This document shows, one piece after another, positions 1-10,304 of a stretch of DNA of 64,000 nucleotides. How positions within the stretch are numbered: the first letter of the stretch is position 1; every line of letters starts with the position of its first letter. The stretch is from Endothia cerciana (Eukaryota; Ascomycota; Sordariomycetes; Diaporthales; Cryphonectriaceae): positions 124,001 to 188,000 of the forward strand of contig JALRMH010000024.1 in NCBI GenBank assembly GCA_026119935.1, read 5' to 3'. The position numbers and the translations under genes are program-made. A model generated the notes under the pieces. It ran no database searches. It saw only the letters and a list, made by a program, of their open reading frames with translations, and was not told the DNA's origin.

Positions 1-712
1 ACGAGTGGCCTCCGAAAACTTCTGACTACGCACGAGAAGAAATTGCCCAGGTGAGAGGTAGATGGGTCCCTGCACGAGGCTACCAGGGTGTTAAATCATA
101 ATGGACCGCGGTACTTGATGGCAACCAGGAGCCTAATGTTAAATATTACAGGGTGAATGTTCATGCAGGCGCTGGAAGGCAGGGTTCGTCCACCCACCGA
201 CCATAAAGAGGGTGTTCGTCCGAGGAACCGTGGCACGCACGGCGAGAAGACGAGACGATGCGGGCGGACCAGCTCGACCGCCGCGGGCTGGCCCCCGGAG
301 ACGTGCGATGGCATCCACAACACAGCCCGCCCGGCCGTCTCACCCACGCATGATCATCCTGCAAATGCCCCCTCCTAGCTGTAATAATTGATGGTCAACA
401 GGGCATGAATGGCACAGGTGGCAGTGAGGTGCACAGGGCTGTGACAGGGGTGCCACCCGACAATGGGGAAGGGCCCCACCCTCGTCCCGCCCCGCCCGGC
501 CCGAGGCAGGGTTACGGGGGTTACACACAGCGGGCACAGATAGAAGGCAGGCAGGCACACACACAGAAGGCCGGCACACAGAGACTTGAAGAGGCGATAG
601 AAGAGCATGATTGAGGAGGCGGCAGTGCGCAGCGGGCGCGGGCCGATATATAATCCGGGTGGCGGCGTGATAGCGGGTCTACACCGAGATTAAGAAGACG
701 GAGAGCGAGAGG
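1..712. other. No recognisable gene (left edge)
   Basis: No open frame here has a recognisable domain or convincing coding character. A 77-codon minus-strand frame (375-608) begins with a hydrophobic cysteine-containing stretch, but it is short, overlaps other equally open frames and has no supporting structure. Confidence 0.5.
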
Positions 713-1310
713 CTACTCCTCGAGTTGCTCGCCGTGATTAGAGAGGCACATCTCTGGCTCTGTTTCCACTAGGGCCTGGACGATATCGGCATACTTTGAA
801 TCTTTCATTCTTCTGTTCTCGGCGACACCCTCGCAATAAAAGTTTATAGCTCTCCAATATGCCGGAATCAAGTCGTCTAGCCGCCACTTGGGATCCTCTC
901 GCGATGTGAGTTCCGTGCTGAGGAGCAATTTGAGCTTTTCAAGATCGTAGGCGTCGATAGCTAGTACTAAGGTGGATAATCCCTCGCTCGCCCGCAAGTC
1001 TACGTCGGCTCCGTGCTCGATGAGCAGCTGCGTCATCTCAACATTGCACTGCGAGCTCTTTAATGCGAGGTGGAGTACAGTATCCGTCTGCCCTCCTCAT
1101 TCGTTGATACATTTCTCGGCGCCGTGCTTCAGCATGGCCCTGACCTTCTCCACGCTGTGCTGGGGTTTTAGCTCGTTGACTGCCAGGTGGAGAGCCGTAT
1201 TGCCATCCCCTGTGGTCAACGTCGGGTCACCTCCGTTCTTGAGGGGGAAATCGACCATGATTGGATGTCTCCAAAGAGTTGCGAAGTGTAAATCGTGACC
1301 TCCGAATTGT
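713..1310 (-). pseudogene. Ankyrin-repeat protein fragment with in-frame stop
   Basis: Read on the minus strand, the frame shows ankyrin repeat signatures: GNTALHLAVNE, a following KHGAE turn, TVLHLALKSSQ, and LLIEHGADVDLRASEG. The repeats lie in one frame but are separated by a TGA stop at 1097-1099, at the place where an ankyrin turn would read about DEGGQT. CGA to TGA is a single C-to-T change, as expected from repeat-induced point mutation. Upstream of about 1310 the ankyrin frame is lost and AT-rich sequence begins, so the 5' end is missing. Ankyrin arrays act as protein-binding scaffolds, and the partner here is unknown. The downstream 107 codons are open to a stop at 713. A short surviving gene starting at the internal Met (1036) cannot be excluded, but a truncated relic is more likely. 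Confidence 0.6.
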
Positions 1311-1422
1311 CGACGCCGGCGTGGAGTGGGGTTACGCTGGCGGGCGGGGTGGGTGGGTGACGGGCGGGCGGCAGGTGACGCTAGAATGCAAATTACACCA
1401 GAAATAAGCCAAATCTGGATAG

Positions 1423-1960
1423 TTACTCGAAGGCTAAGCTAATTGGCATCGCCAACCTCTTAAACTCCGTCTGTAAGACATTCTCTTCGCTCTGAATCTC
1501 CTTACCTATAAACAAACTATTATACAGTAAACTAAGCTTACGGAAGGCCTTCTCAACCTCTTTATTTCTCCCTTTTATATATTCATTCCCACCTTTACAC
1601 TTAATAACCTGCTGGATATGCTAGGGAATTCTCTCTACGAAGGCATGTAAACGAGACATCTCGAAGTTCTCCCACTCTTTCCTCCAGGCCTTGTCAGCTT
1701 CAGCTTGATTTTGTGGCAGCCCAGACCTTATTGTATGCCTCTTCAGCTCAGGCCAGACAGGCTCTATCATATTAAGGTCTGGTGAATCCCAACACTAAAA
1801 GAGCCTCTTCACGTTATAAAGAGAAAAAAACGGCAACTTATACACTGTGAGCATGGCTAGGGGCCTTGTCTTCCTAAACCAGGGTCTCCGGACCTAGCTT
1901 CTTCGTAAAGGGGATCAACTTATTAATGAGGACTCCGCTTGCCTACAGCATGTGCCTACA
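1423..1960 (-). mobile_element. Tc1/mariner transposase remnant (DDE_3 type)
   Basis: On the minus strand an AT-rich stretch encodes the end of a DDE transposase. The motif WDSPDLNMIEPVWPELKR is the hallmark segment around the second catalytic Asp of Tc1/mariner enzymes (canonical SPDLNPIEHVW). It is followed by a charged C-terminal region ending at a TAA at 1423-1425. Further upstream, DKAPSHAHSV resembles the DNAPxH segment carrying another catalytic Asp. Between the two are TAA and TAG stops and frame slips, so the element is dead. No terminal inverted repeats were identified. TA-rich composition and stops derivable from CAA/CAG point to RIP-like decay. Confidence 0.7.
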
Positions 1961-2434
1961 GCGCCTGCTTACCCACCACCCCCCACAAACTACCAGGACT
2001 TCCTAATCAGGAAATCATGATGCCACACCTTCTATATCATCAACCTCTCTTCAAGAGGGGGGGGGGGGCTGCAGGTACTTCGACACGTGAGATTCGACCA
2101 ATTCCTTCTCAGTATTTTTCATCGACCAATCCCTCCTCAGGAATTTCTAGCATTTAACAGTATTTAGAACACTCCGCTGAATCAGCTGAGATCGAAGGGG
2201 CCCTTGTGGGAATGGTCACAACCACAAACACGCATCCAGCTGCACCAGGCATCGAGGAGAGATCCGTGAGGATATCCGTTTAACGGCCCTGTCCTGTTAT
2301 GCCTAGCAACCATGTCTCTTTGACCTACGGGAGCCCGACGGCTGACTGCCTGGGTCCCTGTGACTCTTTGAAGGGGTTCTGGCGCGATGATGACCGTCTG
2401 TCGATGTCAAGCTCGAGGTAAGGCCTATGGCAGT

Positions 2435-3610
2435 TCATGCCTCGGCCGAGGCGGTGGAATCTCGATGAGCTGGTGCGGCGGCGCCCGCTCGGGATCTAGA
2501 ATTCGCCGCCTGGATGAAGGTTTCCCGAAACCGCTTTGCTAGGTCCCTCAGATTCCTAAATGCCCCAATCCCAGCAACGCAGGTATCAAGGTCGCTTGTC
2601 ACTGAATAACCTTTAAGCTGCATCATGTGGTACTCGGGCTGCCCGCCAGGCGTCGTCGGCGCAGTGATATGATGTGCGTATAGTCTAAGTTGACCATCGT
2701 TGTAGGTCAAGCTGGATGTATACGGCTTCCTGTCGTAGACTGGCTCCTCCTTGCCGTAGTTCTGTAGGCTATGCATAGCACGTGCCCCAACCGCCCCATC
2801 ATAGCAAGCCTGTCGCCTCATTACTCCTGTAGACCCATCTGGCCCCTTGATTTCCACGAAGAAGTTTGGCACAATGGGCTTATTCATCATGGTGGAGGGG
2901 GTGATGTGATGACTAAGTCTATCGCGGATAGCTCGATCAAGCTGTCCAGGGCGTGTACCATCATAGATGTCTGGTTTGAGCGGCACTAGACTGCCATCTG
3001 TCAATGGGTCGAGATACCCAAATGTTGTATTTTTCGTGTATGGGTAGTTGGCTTCTCGTGTACCGATAATGATCGGAATCACTTCTACCACCACATCATC
3101 TTTGTCCAGAGCTTGTTGATCAGCCCTACGGAAGGCCTTAAAGGCATCATCAGGGAATTTTGAGAGCGAGAGTGATAGTCGTCGGGTTGTAAGAGCTGTA
3201 TATATGGCGTCTAGATCTGGCTCTTACGAGTCATAGACTGTATAGATGCCATGGTCGCTCAGATGCTGTTCAAATTTGCGGTCATAAGCTGATGAGGCTT
3301 TTGTCTTGGCCGTCCTTGAGCCTGCCTCAGTGGCTGGATTTGTGGACTTGGTTGCCTGGTCTTGGGAGGAGGGACTCATAGGAGCACGGCACCCTCGAAG
3401 GTCACGAAGGTCTGGTCCGCCGTGGCGTGCAAAATGGGCGAGATCTGCGGTAGGCGGCGGAGAAGGACGGCGAGAAAGGGCAGGTTGTAGGCGGGTCCGT
3501 TGGCTGAGTTCTTTCAGGGCCCTGCGGGTGAGTGGGATCGTCCTGCAAGGCCTCGTCCTCGCGACATCTATTTGGGTCCTGCAGTCCCGCCATGAGGAAC
3601 AGGGTCATGA
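2435..3610 (-). pseudogene. DUF7924-type fungal protein, interrupted
   Basis: The minus-strand reading shows the features I associate with the fungal DUF7924 family: LTRRALKELSQRTR, FARHGGPDLRDLRG, FEQHLSDHGIY, then PNFFVEIKGPDGS, RRQACYDGAVGARAMHSLQNYG and a C-terminal helical segment. The family is lineage-expanded in filamentous fungi and uncharacterised; the FxVEIKGP motif loosely recalls PD-(D/E)XK nuclease-like folds (inference). A TAA at 3224-3226 interrupts the frame just after DHGIYTVYDS; CAA to TAA would be one C-to-T change. The frame is otherwise open for about 220 codons downstream (start of the longest ORF at 3094). Upstream of about 3600 the reading breaks down. It lies between two transposon relics. 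Confidence 0.65.
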
Positions 3611-4021
3611 AGATTACGCGAGTTGGTGAGAATCTGGGCGATATGCAGGAGCAGAATGTGTGTTTGATCGTGCAGTATTAAAACTGGTCCTGTTGGCTGC
3701 CTCACAGAAATGCCACCCAGACACGCTATACCAGAGCTTGGGTGTGTTATACCGCCGGAGTGCACTGTCAGGGCCTTTGCTTCTTAGTAAGCAAATAACC
3801 AAGCACAGTGCATACCTGGTATTTAGACATAATATACAGTGCCGCACCCCCCTTCGGACCCCCCTTCGGAATTAGCGAATCCCGTGCAAGCCCCCAAACC
3901 TTGATGATTATCACCACATATAGTAAATAAACCTATGATTTTTTGTATATAATATAGCAAAACAGTCCTAGAAAGCTAACTAATCTATATATCTAGCTGA
4001 CCGGCAAATAGAACGGCCCCC

Positions 4022-4645
4022 TCAACCCGTTCTAGGCCCTTCAGCTTCAGGCTCAATATCAGCCTCTTCATTACCGTCGTTCTCTTCGTCTTCGTCTGAT
4101 TGAACTACCACAGCAACTCGTTGGCGCTTCTGAGGCCTTTCTGGCTCGTTCTCAAGATCGTCAATTGTATAGCCCTGGCTTTCGATCTCAACCATACTCA
4201 TGAACCTAGCTGTAGGGTTCGGTACAGATCTTTTCTTCCTTGTCTTGCCCAAATCTTCATTCTGGGTCCTCAAGCCAGAGTTCTCACGAGAAAGAAGGAT
4301 AATCTGGGCACGTAGATTATCGAGTCCGTCCACAACTCGCTTTGCCTTATACCGGGCGCTTCGGCCCGCCTTATTAACTAGGTCATCACATAGGCACAAT
4401 CCACAGCCTCATCATTAGAGTCCTCATCTCCAGAGCTAGTTTCAGCCTTTTCAGGCTTGTCGGCTTGAATCTCTGGATGGCTTAATGCCTCCTGACAATG
4501 TATAGGCCATATACCAGCATGTGAGAATCCAGACTTAATAGCCCGACTAGTAATAGCCTTGCGGGCTTTAATCAAGCACTTGATAAAGTTAATCTTGCTA
4601 ATAGGTATAGAAACTATAAAGCTATTCAGCTTCTTAACTTTAATT
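4022..4645 (-). mobile_element. Pogo/Fot1-like transposase C-terminal remnant
   Basis: The minus strand encodes KARKAITSRAIKSGF followed by HAGIWPIHCQEAL, matching the C-terminal region of fungal pogo/Fot1 DDE_1 transposases (FxKARxxAxTxxxIxSGFRxAGIWPxNPxxAL). After an acidic low-complexity linker the reading must change frame near 4390 to continue into a basic, coiled C-terminal tail (ENSGLRTQNEDL, then RKKRSVPNPTARFMSM) that ends at 4022. The DDE catalytic core is absent. AT-rich non-coding sequence at about 3890-4020 is probably the element's 3' flank. The fragment cannot encode an active enzyme. Confidence 0.65.
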
Positions 4646-4649
4646 TCGT

Positions 4650-5612
4650 ACGCCCCCTTTCAAACCTTGAAGATTCTATTATCAAGAGACTGAAGACCGT
4701 GAGAAGTATGCGAAGGTAGCCAACAACAGTTTGTGGGCGAGTCCGGTCCCAACACCACACATGGCCCTTTATGGTCCCGCGAGACCAAACGGGGAGGCGA
4801 GGATGGAGCTCTCCTAATAGAGTATCAAGAGAGACGACGAAAGAGAGCACCACGACCTCACGACTGCCCTGATCAGAGCACTGCAAGGCGTCGAAAAGAA
4901 TGGGTTGCGAATCAGGATTCTTGGGGGTTCTTCTGGTCGGACGTTTCCTCGATGTTCTTCCTCCCTCTTCTTGACGTCGAGAGAGGGTGGGTAACTAGCT
5001 ATATGTACACATGGTGTTGTGGCGGCCAGTGACATTGTCTGTAGGGTTAGGGGTCCTCACCAGATACCCACCCTCTTATTTCTATAAGGGAGGGTGGCCT
5101 TTGAGCTGCACTCTTACACTTAGATGAAAAATAACAACACGTTCTCTTCTGCCTTCCCTTGATCAGGTACGACGCACCGTCGTCTTTGCCCTTGGGGCCT
5201 TGTGGCCCCCTCATTTGTTGCTCCTTCTTGCACGTTCACGCTAGGGTTGCCAGAGCCCTCTGCCACCTCTGCTGGGTGTTATTCTCCTCGTGCGACGGAC
5301 GCCCCAGCTCTGGTTCGGTACATATCACTGCACAGAGTATTGGTGGCGTCTTTGAAAGTGCATTTCATCAAGTCAGATCTGCCCAAAAACGGTATCTGGG
5401 ACCGTGTCTAGTGAGTGGCGTTCGTGCCTGATCATGATGCAGGCGACTTCCTCTAGTTATTAACCCGATCTGGTCCCAGTCCGCGCGCTTACTACCAAAG
5501 CCAACAGTCACGACTCACGAGTCTCACGACAAACATCATCTCATTGATCCTTTCATTGCGACCCAGACCCCAAAAGCCTCCCAAACTGGACCTTGGGAAT
5601 ACTCAAACTGTC
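4650..5612. other. Intergenic, no gene recognised
   Basis: I see no coding feature. There is an imperfect hairpin at 5068-5097 (8-bp CCACCCTC/GAGGGTGG arms continuing with TTAT/ATAA and a two-base bulge). The last 100 bp should contain the promoter and 5' leader of the acetyltransferase gene. Confidence 0.5.
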
Positions 5613-6328
5613 ATGGCCTTGTCTATCAACCCTGCGGGCCCGGACGACCTACCGGCCCTGGCAGAAATCAATCGGTCGGCATACTACCGGGAGACAATAG
5701 CGCAGTTCGCCTTCAAAGACTGGCCCGACAAGGACAGTATGTTCGAATTTTTCAAGGCCAGACTGGCTGAACGCTTCGCGCACGCCAGCACACAGGTCTT
5801 TAAAGCCACTGACACAACAACCGGTTGTATCTCGGGATTCATCTGCTTGACCCTTGAGGGGGCCACAAAGGTGGTGGGTGTGGGATCTCAAGAACCAGCA
5901 CCGGACCTAACCCCCACTGCCAAGGTGATGCAGCAAATACCACCCTACTTCAATCAGGAGTTCGTGGTGAAAACGGGCGCCGAAGTGGAACAGATGAAGA
6001 GCCTCATGGAAGGCCAAGAGCATTACTGTAAGCGCCTCCATCCTGGTGCAAGTCATCAGCTGACCACCTTCCAGATCTCTTTGCGTTTGCGGTGGACCCT
6101 CGTTATCAAGGGAAGGGTATCGGCAGTCAGTTCTTGAAGCATTGTCTTGACATTGCTGACCAGTCATCTCTCCGTACTTGGCTGATGGCGTTCCCTGGCT
6201 CGCACACCCTATATCTGCGCCTTGGTTTCAAAGACGTGGAGTATCGGGATGTCGACCTTGATGCTTGGGACAAAGGCAGGCTCCGTGGCTACGGCGTCTA
6301 TCGCCAATATGCGATGGTTCGAGGCTGA
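5613..6328 (+). CDS. GNAT-family N-acetyltransferase
   Basis: This two-exon gene joins 5613-6027 and 6075-6328 (222 aa). The 47-bp intron has a GTAAGC donor, a CTGAC branch site and a CAG acceptor, and phases close exactly. The first Met at 5613 (tcATGG context) was chosen over 5544 because the GNAT fold begins right after it (INPAGPDDLPALAEINRSAY). After the intron come VDPRYQGKGIGSQFL, the acetyl-CoA pyrophosphate-binding motif A (R/QxxGxG), and LYLRLGFKDVEY, the motif-B helix and strand. The family transfers acetyl groups from acetyl-CoA to small molecules or protein amines; the substrate cannot be read from sequence. Fungal relatives of this layout are cytosolic and often lie in accessory regions. 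It converges with the monooxygenase frame at 6854-8368. Confidence 0.85.
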
Positions 6329-6853
6329 TCTCAGACAGTTGTGAGGAACCTTGTATCAATGTCACGGTGTCAAGTTGTCGTGTAGGCCACTACTTAGGCA
6401 GTCGTCTAACTGATGTAACTGCCCCCCCCCCCCCGGAAAAAAAAGTCTCACTTAGATCTTCCTGTCTCAAGGTGATTTAGACACGCAGGCTTCGAGGCTC
6501 ACAGAACTTTCACCCTGTTCCACCTCAAACTTTGCATCCCCAGTCAAGAACTCCTAGCAATGGAAAGTAGTTCAGTCGCCCATGTCTACCCATCCATTCT
6601 GTGAGCTCCAGACCATCTTGTTATTCTTGTGTCGAAGTCTCACCTGGATGGTCGAGAACCAACCAATGCTATCTAGGTAGTTATTCATTCACCTTCGTAC
6701 CCTGGAAAACTCTTACGATATAATGTCAAGGGTATTACATTCGCTGTTAGGCCATGAGTGCAATGAACTTTCATCCTTCATCTAGCTTACTGCGCCGTCT
6801 GACAGCATTCAGCTTGACTTGTAGATTGCTTTCCATGCACTGAAGGGGTTACC
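6329..6853. other. Intergenic between convergent genes
   Basis: This is the 3' flank of the acetyltransferase and of the minus-strand monooxygenase. It contains a 13-nt C run (6422-6434) followed by an A run. No gene is recognised. Confidence 0.5.
6422..6434. repeat. 13-nt C homopolymer
   Basis: One of several long G/C homopolymers in non-coding DNA of this window. Others: G at 2057-2068, 20559-20570, 27207-27221, 37444-37456 and 41712-41725, and C at 45234-45245. Confidence 0.9.
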
Positions 6854-8368
6854 CTAGAGAAAGACATCCGAATCTTCTCCAAAAATCACGTTGCCACTAA
6901 GTGGCATGTGCAAGGCCAGTCCAAATATATCAAACAAACTCAGACTATTTGGTAGAGTGCTGACATCCCTGGTCTTCGAGATGCGCCTCCCAGGCTCTCG
7001 CCCCGTCTCCACTGCATCATATCCCCAAAGCCAACTCTGGAACCCCGGATCTGCCAAGGCGTTTGGTGATCCGTTGGTGGGGCCTAGTGCCAGCTTTGCA
7101 TCGCGTTCCTCTTGCGCCGGCCCAGAGCGCATCCCGTACGTGGCCTTCTGGGCAAGTGTGCGCTTCCTGACCTCTGTGGTCCTAGGCTTTCGAACCTCCT
7201 CGAAGACACGAAGCGCATCAGGGATTTGATCAACAGCCGTGAGTCGCTCGAATATGGCACCAAGAACCCCAGCGTCCTCAAATGCCTGTGCCGCCCCTTG
7301 CGCCCTGCAAAACAGGAAATCGCCTGGTCAGACATCGGCCGTGCGTGAAGTTTGCGACGGTGAGAGCAATGCTTACAAGTAGGGCAGCATTGCGTGCGCT
7401 GCGTCGCCAGTCAGCACGAAGCGGCCACCGGAATGGCGCCACTCAGCCACTTCGTTGATCTGTAATAATGTCCACGTGGTATAGTTAGAGCGGCGAACCT
7501 CCAGCAGTCCCTGAAGTGCTGGGTCCCAGCCGGAGAGGGTGGCTTTGAGCTCGTCCAGGTCAGCCTGCTGTGGGCCGTACATGACTTTCTGTGAAGTAGT
7601 CTTCTCGGCGTGTACCACAACGACGTTGAGAATATCATTCCTCAGAAGATAGGACACGGCATGCGCGTCCGGGCCCAGCCAGAGGTTGACACTCGCGCGC
7701 TGTATACTCTCCCAGGAGGGGGGTGGTCTTTCGCTATGTCCTGTCGTGGGACAGCTATATGACAGACCACGTCACCTGTGCTCTCGGGGAGGTCAATACG
7801 GCCCAAAAGAGCACCCCTGCTGAAGGATCGTTCTCCATCAGCGCCGAAGATGACATCTGCTTCGTAGCAATCACCTGTTGAAATCTTCAGGCTTGGATAA
7901 TAAAGGTCGAGTACTACCACTTCGCAGCCAAGCTTGATCTTGACGCCATGTTTGACCGCCGCTGAGTGCAGGACTTTCAGCAGATCGGCACGGTGGATGA
8001 CGAGGTATGGCCACTCGTAGATACGCTCGATCATAGCTCTGGGGGGTGGTCTGGATATGACAACCCCTTCGTACGAGCGCATGTTCCAGTTTCAGGCTGG
8101 AAGGCGTGTTTTCGGACCTTGTCGAGGATGCCCCCATTTCCCAAGTAGACGGGTGGCATTCGGAGACAGTTGAATACCAGCACCGACCTGTTACTCTCAG
8201 TTGGACACTTCTCCTACGGTTTTGACTAAGACAGTCCCGGAAGAATGATGTACGTACCTCTCTGAGCTCGGGCATACGCTCGAACACAGTCACTTCATGA
8301 CCAGCTTGACGTAGGGCCAGAGCGGAAGCCAGCCCGCAAAGGCCACCTCCGACAATCAAGATCCGCAT
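6854..8368 (-). pseudogene. FAD-dependent monooxygenase, frame broken three times
   Basis: This is a salicylate-hydroxylase-like class A flavoprotein monooxygenase. Exon 1 (8258-8368) encodes the Rossmann start RILIVGGGLCGLASALALR and FERMPEL. A 70-bp intron (8188-8257) leads to VGAGIQLSPNATRLLGKWG. The frame then slips at a five-base G/C run (8131-8135), again near 8090, and at a six-base G/C run (7718-7723). Correct homology resumes each time: MRSYEGVVIS, HRADLLKVLHSA, the second FAD motif GADGERS, and GDAAHAMLPYL. A second intron (7305-7376) leads to AQGAAQAFEDAGVL and a C-terminus ending at 6854. All domains (about 455 codons) are present, so decay is recent or the indels are sequencing errors, two being in homopolymers. 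The enzyme would hydroxylate an aromatic or polyketide substrate using FAD, NAD(P)H and O2. It is divergent from a UbiA prenyltransferase. Confidence 0.75.
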
Positions 8369-9290
8369 AGTAACCCGTGGAGCAAATTTAAGATGGATCT
8401 TTGCCAGGCGAACAATGAGAGCAAAAGACTATGAGAATGCTCACACGACGTCTTCAAAGTCTTGGGATTCCGAGTTGAGTATTTGGCCAGAACAGCGCCC
8501 CCCTTTCCCATCGTCGTCGTAAGCTGGTACAACTTCAGTCTGCCAACTTCAGTCTGCCCAGCCGGCTGTGTTCCAATGTGGCGCCAACATCTTTTCTGAA
8601 CTATTGAATATGCATCATCCCGGAGGAGGGGGGTGATGTGGACGGGTGGCCGGGGCTAAGATGTGGCTCAGGGGCCTACAACGTCAGGGATACCTACTTG
8701 GGTAAATGAGTAGACTGTCTACTTCCTGAGTATTTCTTCCAGTACCTCAGTACAGAGCCTCAATGTATAGGTTATTTTGGGAGCTTACTGTCCAGTTCAG
8801 GGAAGTTCTCCGTACAAAGTCCTCATGGGCGTGCGTGGGATTTGGGGCGACGAATTATCATCTACCGATCCCAAGAGCTGGCCCCCATCGCAAGCATCTT
8901 TTCCACGCCGCACAAAAGCATCCGATAGTTGTTCCTGGGATGATCTTCAACACGTCAGACCACTGCGTGAAGGGGTGACGAGGGCTAGGACCTCGTGAGG
9001 GCGAGGGAAAGGCAAGGAACACTAATTCGGGGCGAGGGTGGTGGGCAATTCGCAACCGTGAGGTTCTAAGCGCAATTTTCCTGGCCGTTGAGCCGAGCGG
9101 CTCAAAGTAGTCTCTATATTCTGGCCCACACGAGTCTAAATGGCGTGTATGGCTGTCTGCAATCTGAGAGGTGTGCTTCGGCGTTCGAAACGTATATCAT
9201 GAATCACAGATCCGGTCCCGAGCTTCGTCGAGCCTGAATAGCTGGTATCTGACCATGCCAAACTTCTTTCATATTGCAAAAGCCTTCTGA
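8369..9290. promoter_or_regulatory. Shared divergent promoter region (FMO / UbiA)
   Basis: This 0.9 kb spacer separates the 5' ends of the minus-strand monooxygenase and the plus-strand prenyltransferase, so it should hold both promoters. Divergent pairing is consistent with co-regulation of an accessory pathway (inference). No specific transcription factor site was identified with confidence. Confidence 0.35.
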
Positions 9291-10304
9291 ATGGACAATT
9301 TGACACCTTCTGAAATGATTGAATCGATTTCTTATACGGTCCCCACTGCCGGGTTCCTGTCCTGGCTTCCGCCATCATGGGTTCCATACGCGGAGCTCGT
9401 ACGCCTTCACAAACCTGCCGGTATTCTTTATATTTATTTTCCTTATCTATTCGGCAACCTCTTCGCCGCTTCGATCAACCACAACATGCTGTCTCCAGGC
9501 GACGTGGTCAAGCTAAATATCCCACTCCTCGGAATCGCCTTCATCATCCGCAGCATCGGCTGCACCTGGAACCTCATTGTAGATCGAGAGGTGGACAGAC
9601 ATGTGAGCCGCTCCATGGTCCGACCCATCGCTCGCGGTGCCCTGTACGCCTCTGATGGTCTCATCTTCATGGCAGCCGCCTACATCCTTCTATTCGCCTT
9701 CGTGGGAATGGCTCTACCGTACTGTCTTCCGTATCTCGTGCCAGTCATCACGACCGGGACTATGTACCCCTACGCGAAGCGGGTCACCTACTACGCGCAG
9801 GCCGTCCTTGGAATCTCCCTCTCTATGGGAATCCTTGTTGGATGCGCCGCTGCAGGTGTGGATCCAATCCGGCTCGGTCTTCTTCGCTTGTCACCATCAG
9901 GAGTTGCGCTTCTTACCCTTGCCAGCAGTTGTGTTATCTGGACCATGATCTACGACACAACATACGCCTTCCAGGATCTGGAAGGGGATAAGAAGATGGG
10001 CAACAAGGCCATGAGCGTCCTCTTCGAGAGAAAGATCAAGACGGTATTATATCTGCTCTCGGCAGCCCAGATTATCCTGCTGTTCTTGACTGGCTGGTTT
10101 GGGAATGCCGGAATTACCTACCACGTTGGTGTAGGATCCACGGGCTTCATTCTGGTGATCATGACCCAACGGGTCGATCTACAGAGGCCTGAAATTTGTG
10201 CTTGGTGGTTTTCTTGGGGCAGCTTGATGGTCGGTGGCAGTCTGACTGCAAGTCTGCTGGGAGAGTACATGACCCGAGTATTATCTTCCTGGCCGGTGTC
10301 CTAG
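9291..10304 (+). CDS. UbiA-family membrane prenyltransferase
   Basis: This intronless ORF of 337 aa has many hydrophobic helices. UbiA enzymes transfer a prenyl group from a prenyl diphosphate to an aromatic acceptor in a membrane. The first motif, GCTWNLIVDREVDRHVSR, keeps N94, D98 and D102 (the NxxxDxxxD metal-binding set), but the second position of the usual NDxxDxxxD is Leu. It is followed by RPIARGA, typical of fungal members. The second motif, YDTTYAFQDLEGDKKMG, keeps Asp 222, 229 and 233. RLHKPAGILYIYFPYLFG near the N-terminus is also typical. It could be a COQ2 paralogue or a meroterpenoid prenyltransferase; lack of an obvious mitochondrial presequence and the divergent FAD monooxygenase favour secondary metabolism. 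No terpene cyclase or PKS lies within the window. Confidence 0.88.
   Translation: MDNLTPSEMIESISYTVPTAGFLSWLPPSWVPYAELVRLHKPAGILYIYFPYLFGNLFAASINHNMLSPGDVVKLNIPLLGIAFIIRSIGCTWNLIVDREVDRHVSRSMVRPIARGALYASDGLIFMAAAYILLFAFVGMALPYCLPYLVPVITTGTMYPYAKRVTYYAQAVLGISLSMGILVGCAAAGVDPIRLGLLRLSPSGVALLTLASSCVIWTMIYDTTYAFQDLEGDKKMGNKAMSVLFERKIKTVLYLLSAAQIILLFLTGWFGNAGITYHVGVGSTGFILVIMTQRVDLQRPEICAWWFSWGSLMVGGSLTASLLGEYMTRVLSSWPVS

Noticed and set aside
375..608. 77-residue hydrophobic, Cys-containing minus-strand frame resembling a secreted peptide
   Set aside because: Short and unsupported by splice, homology or codon evidence; overlapping frames are equally open.
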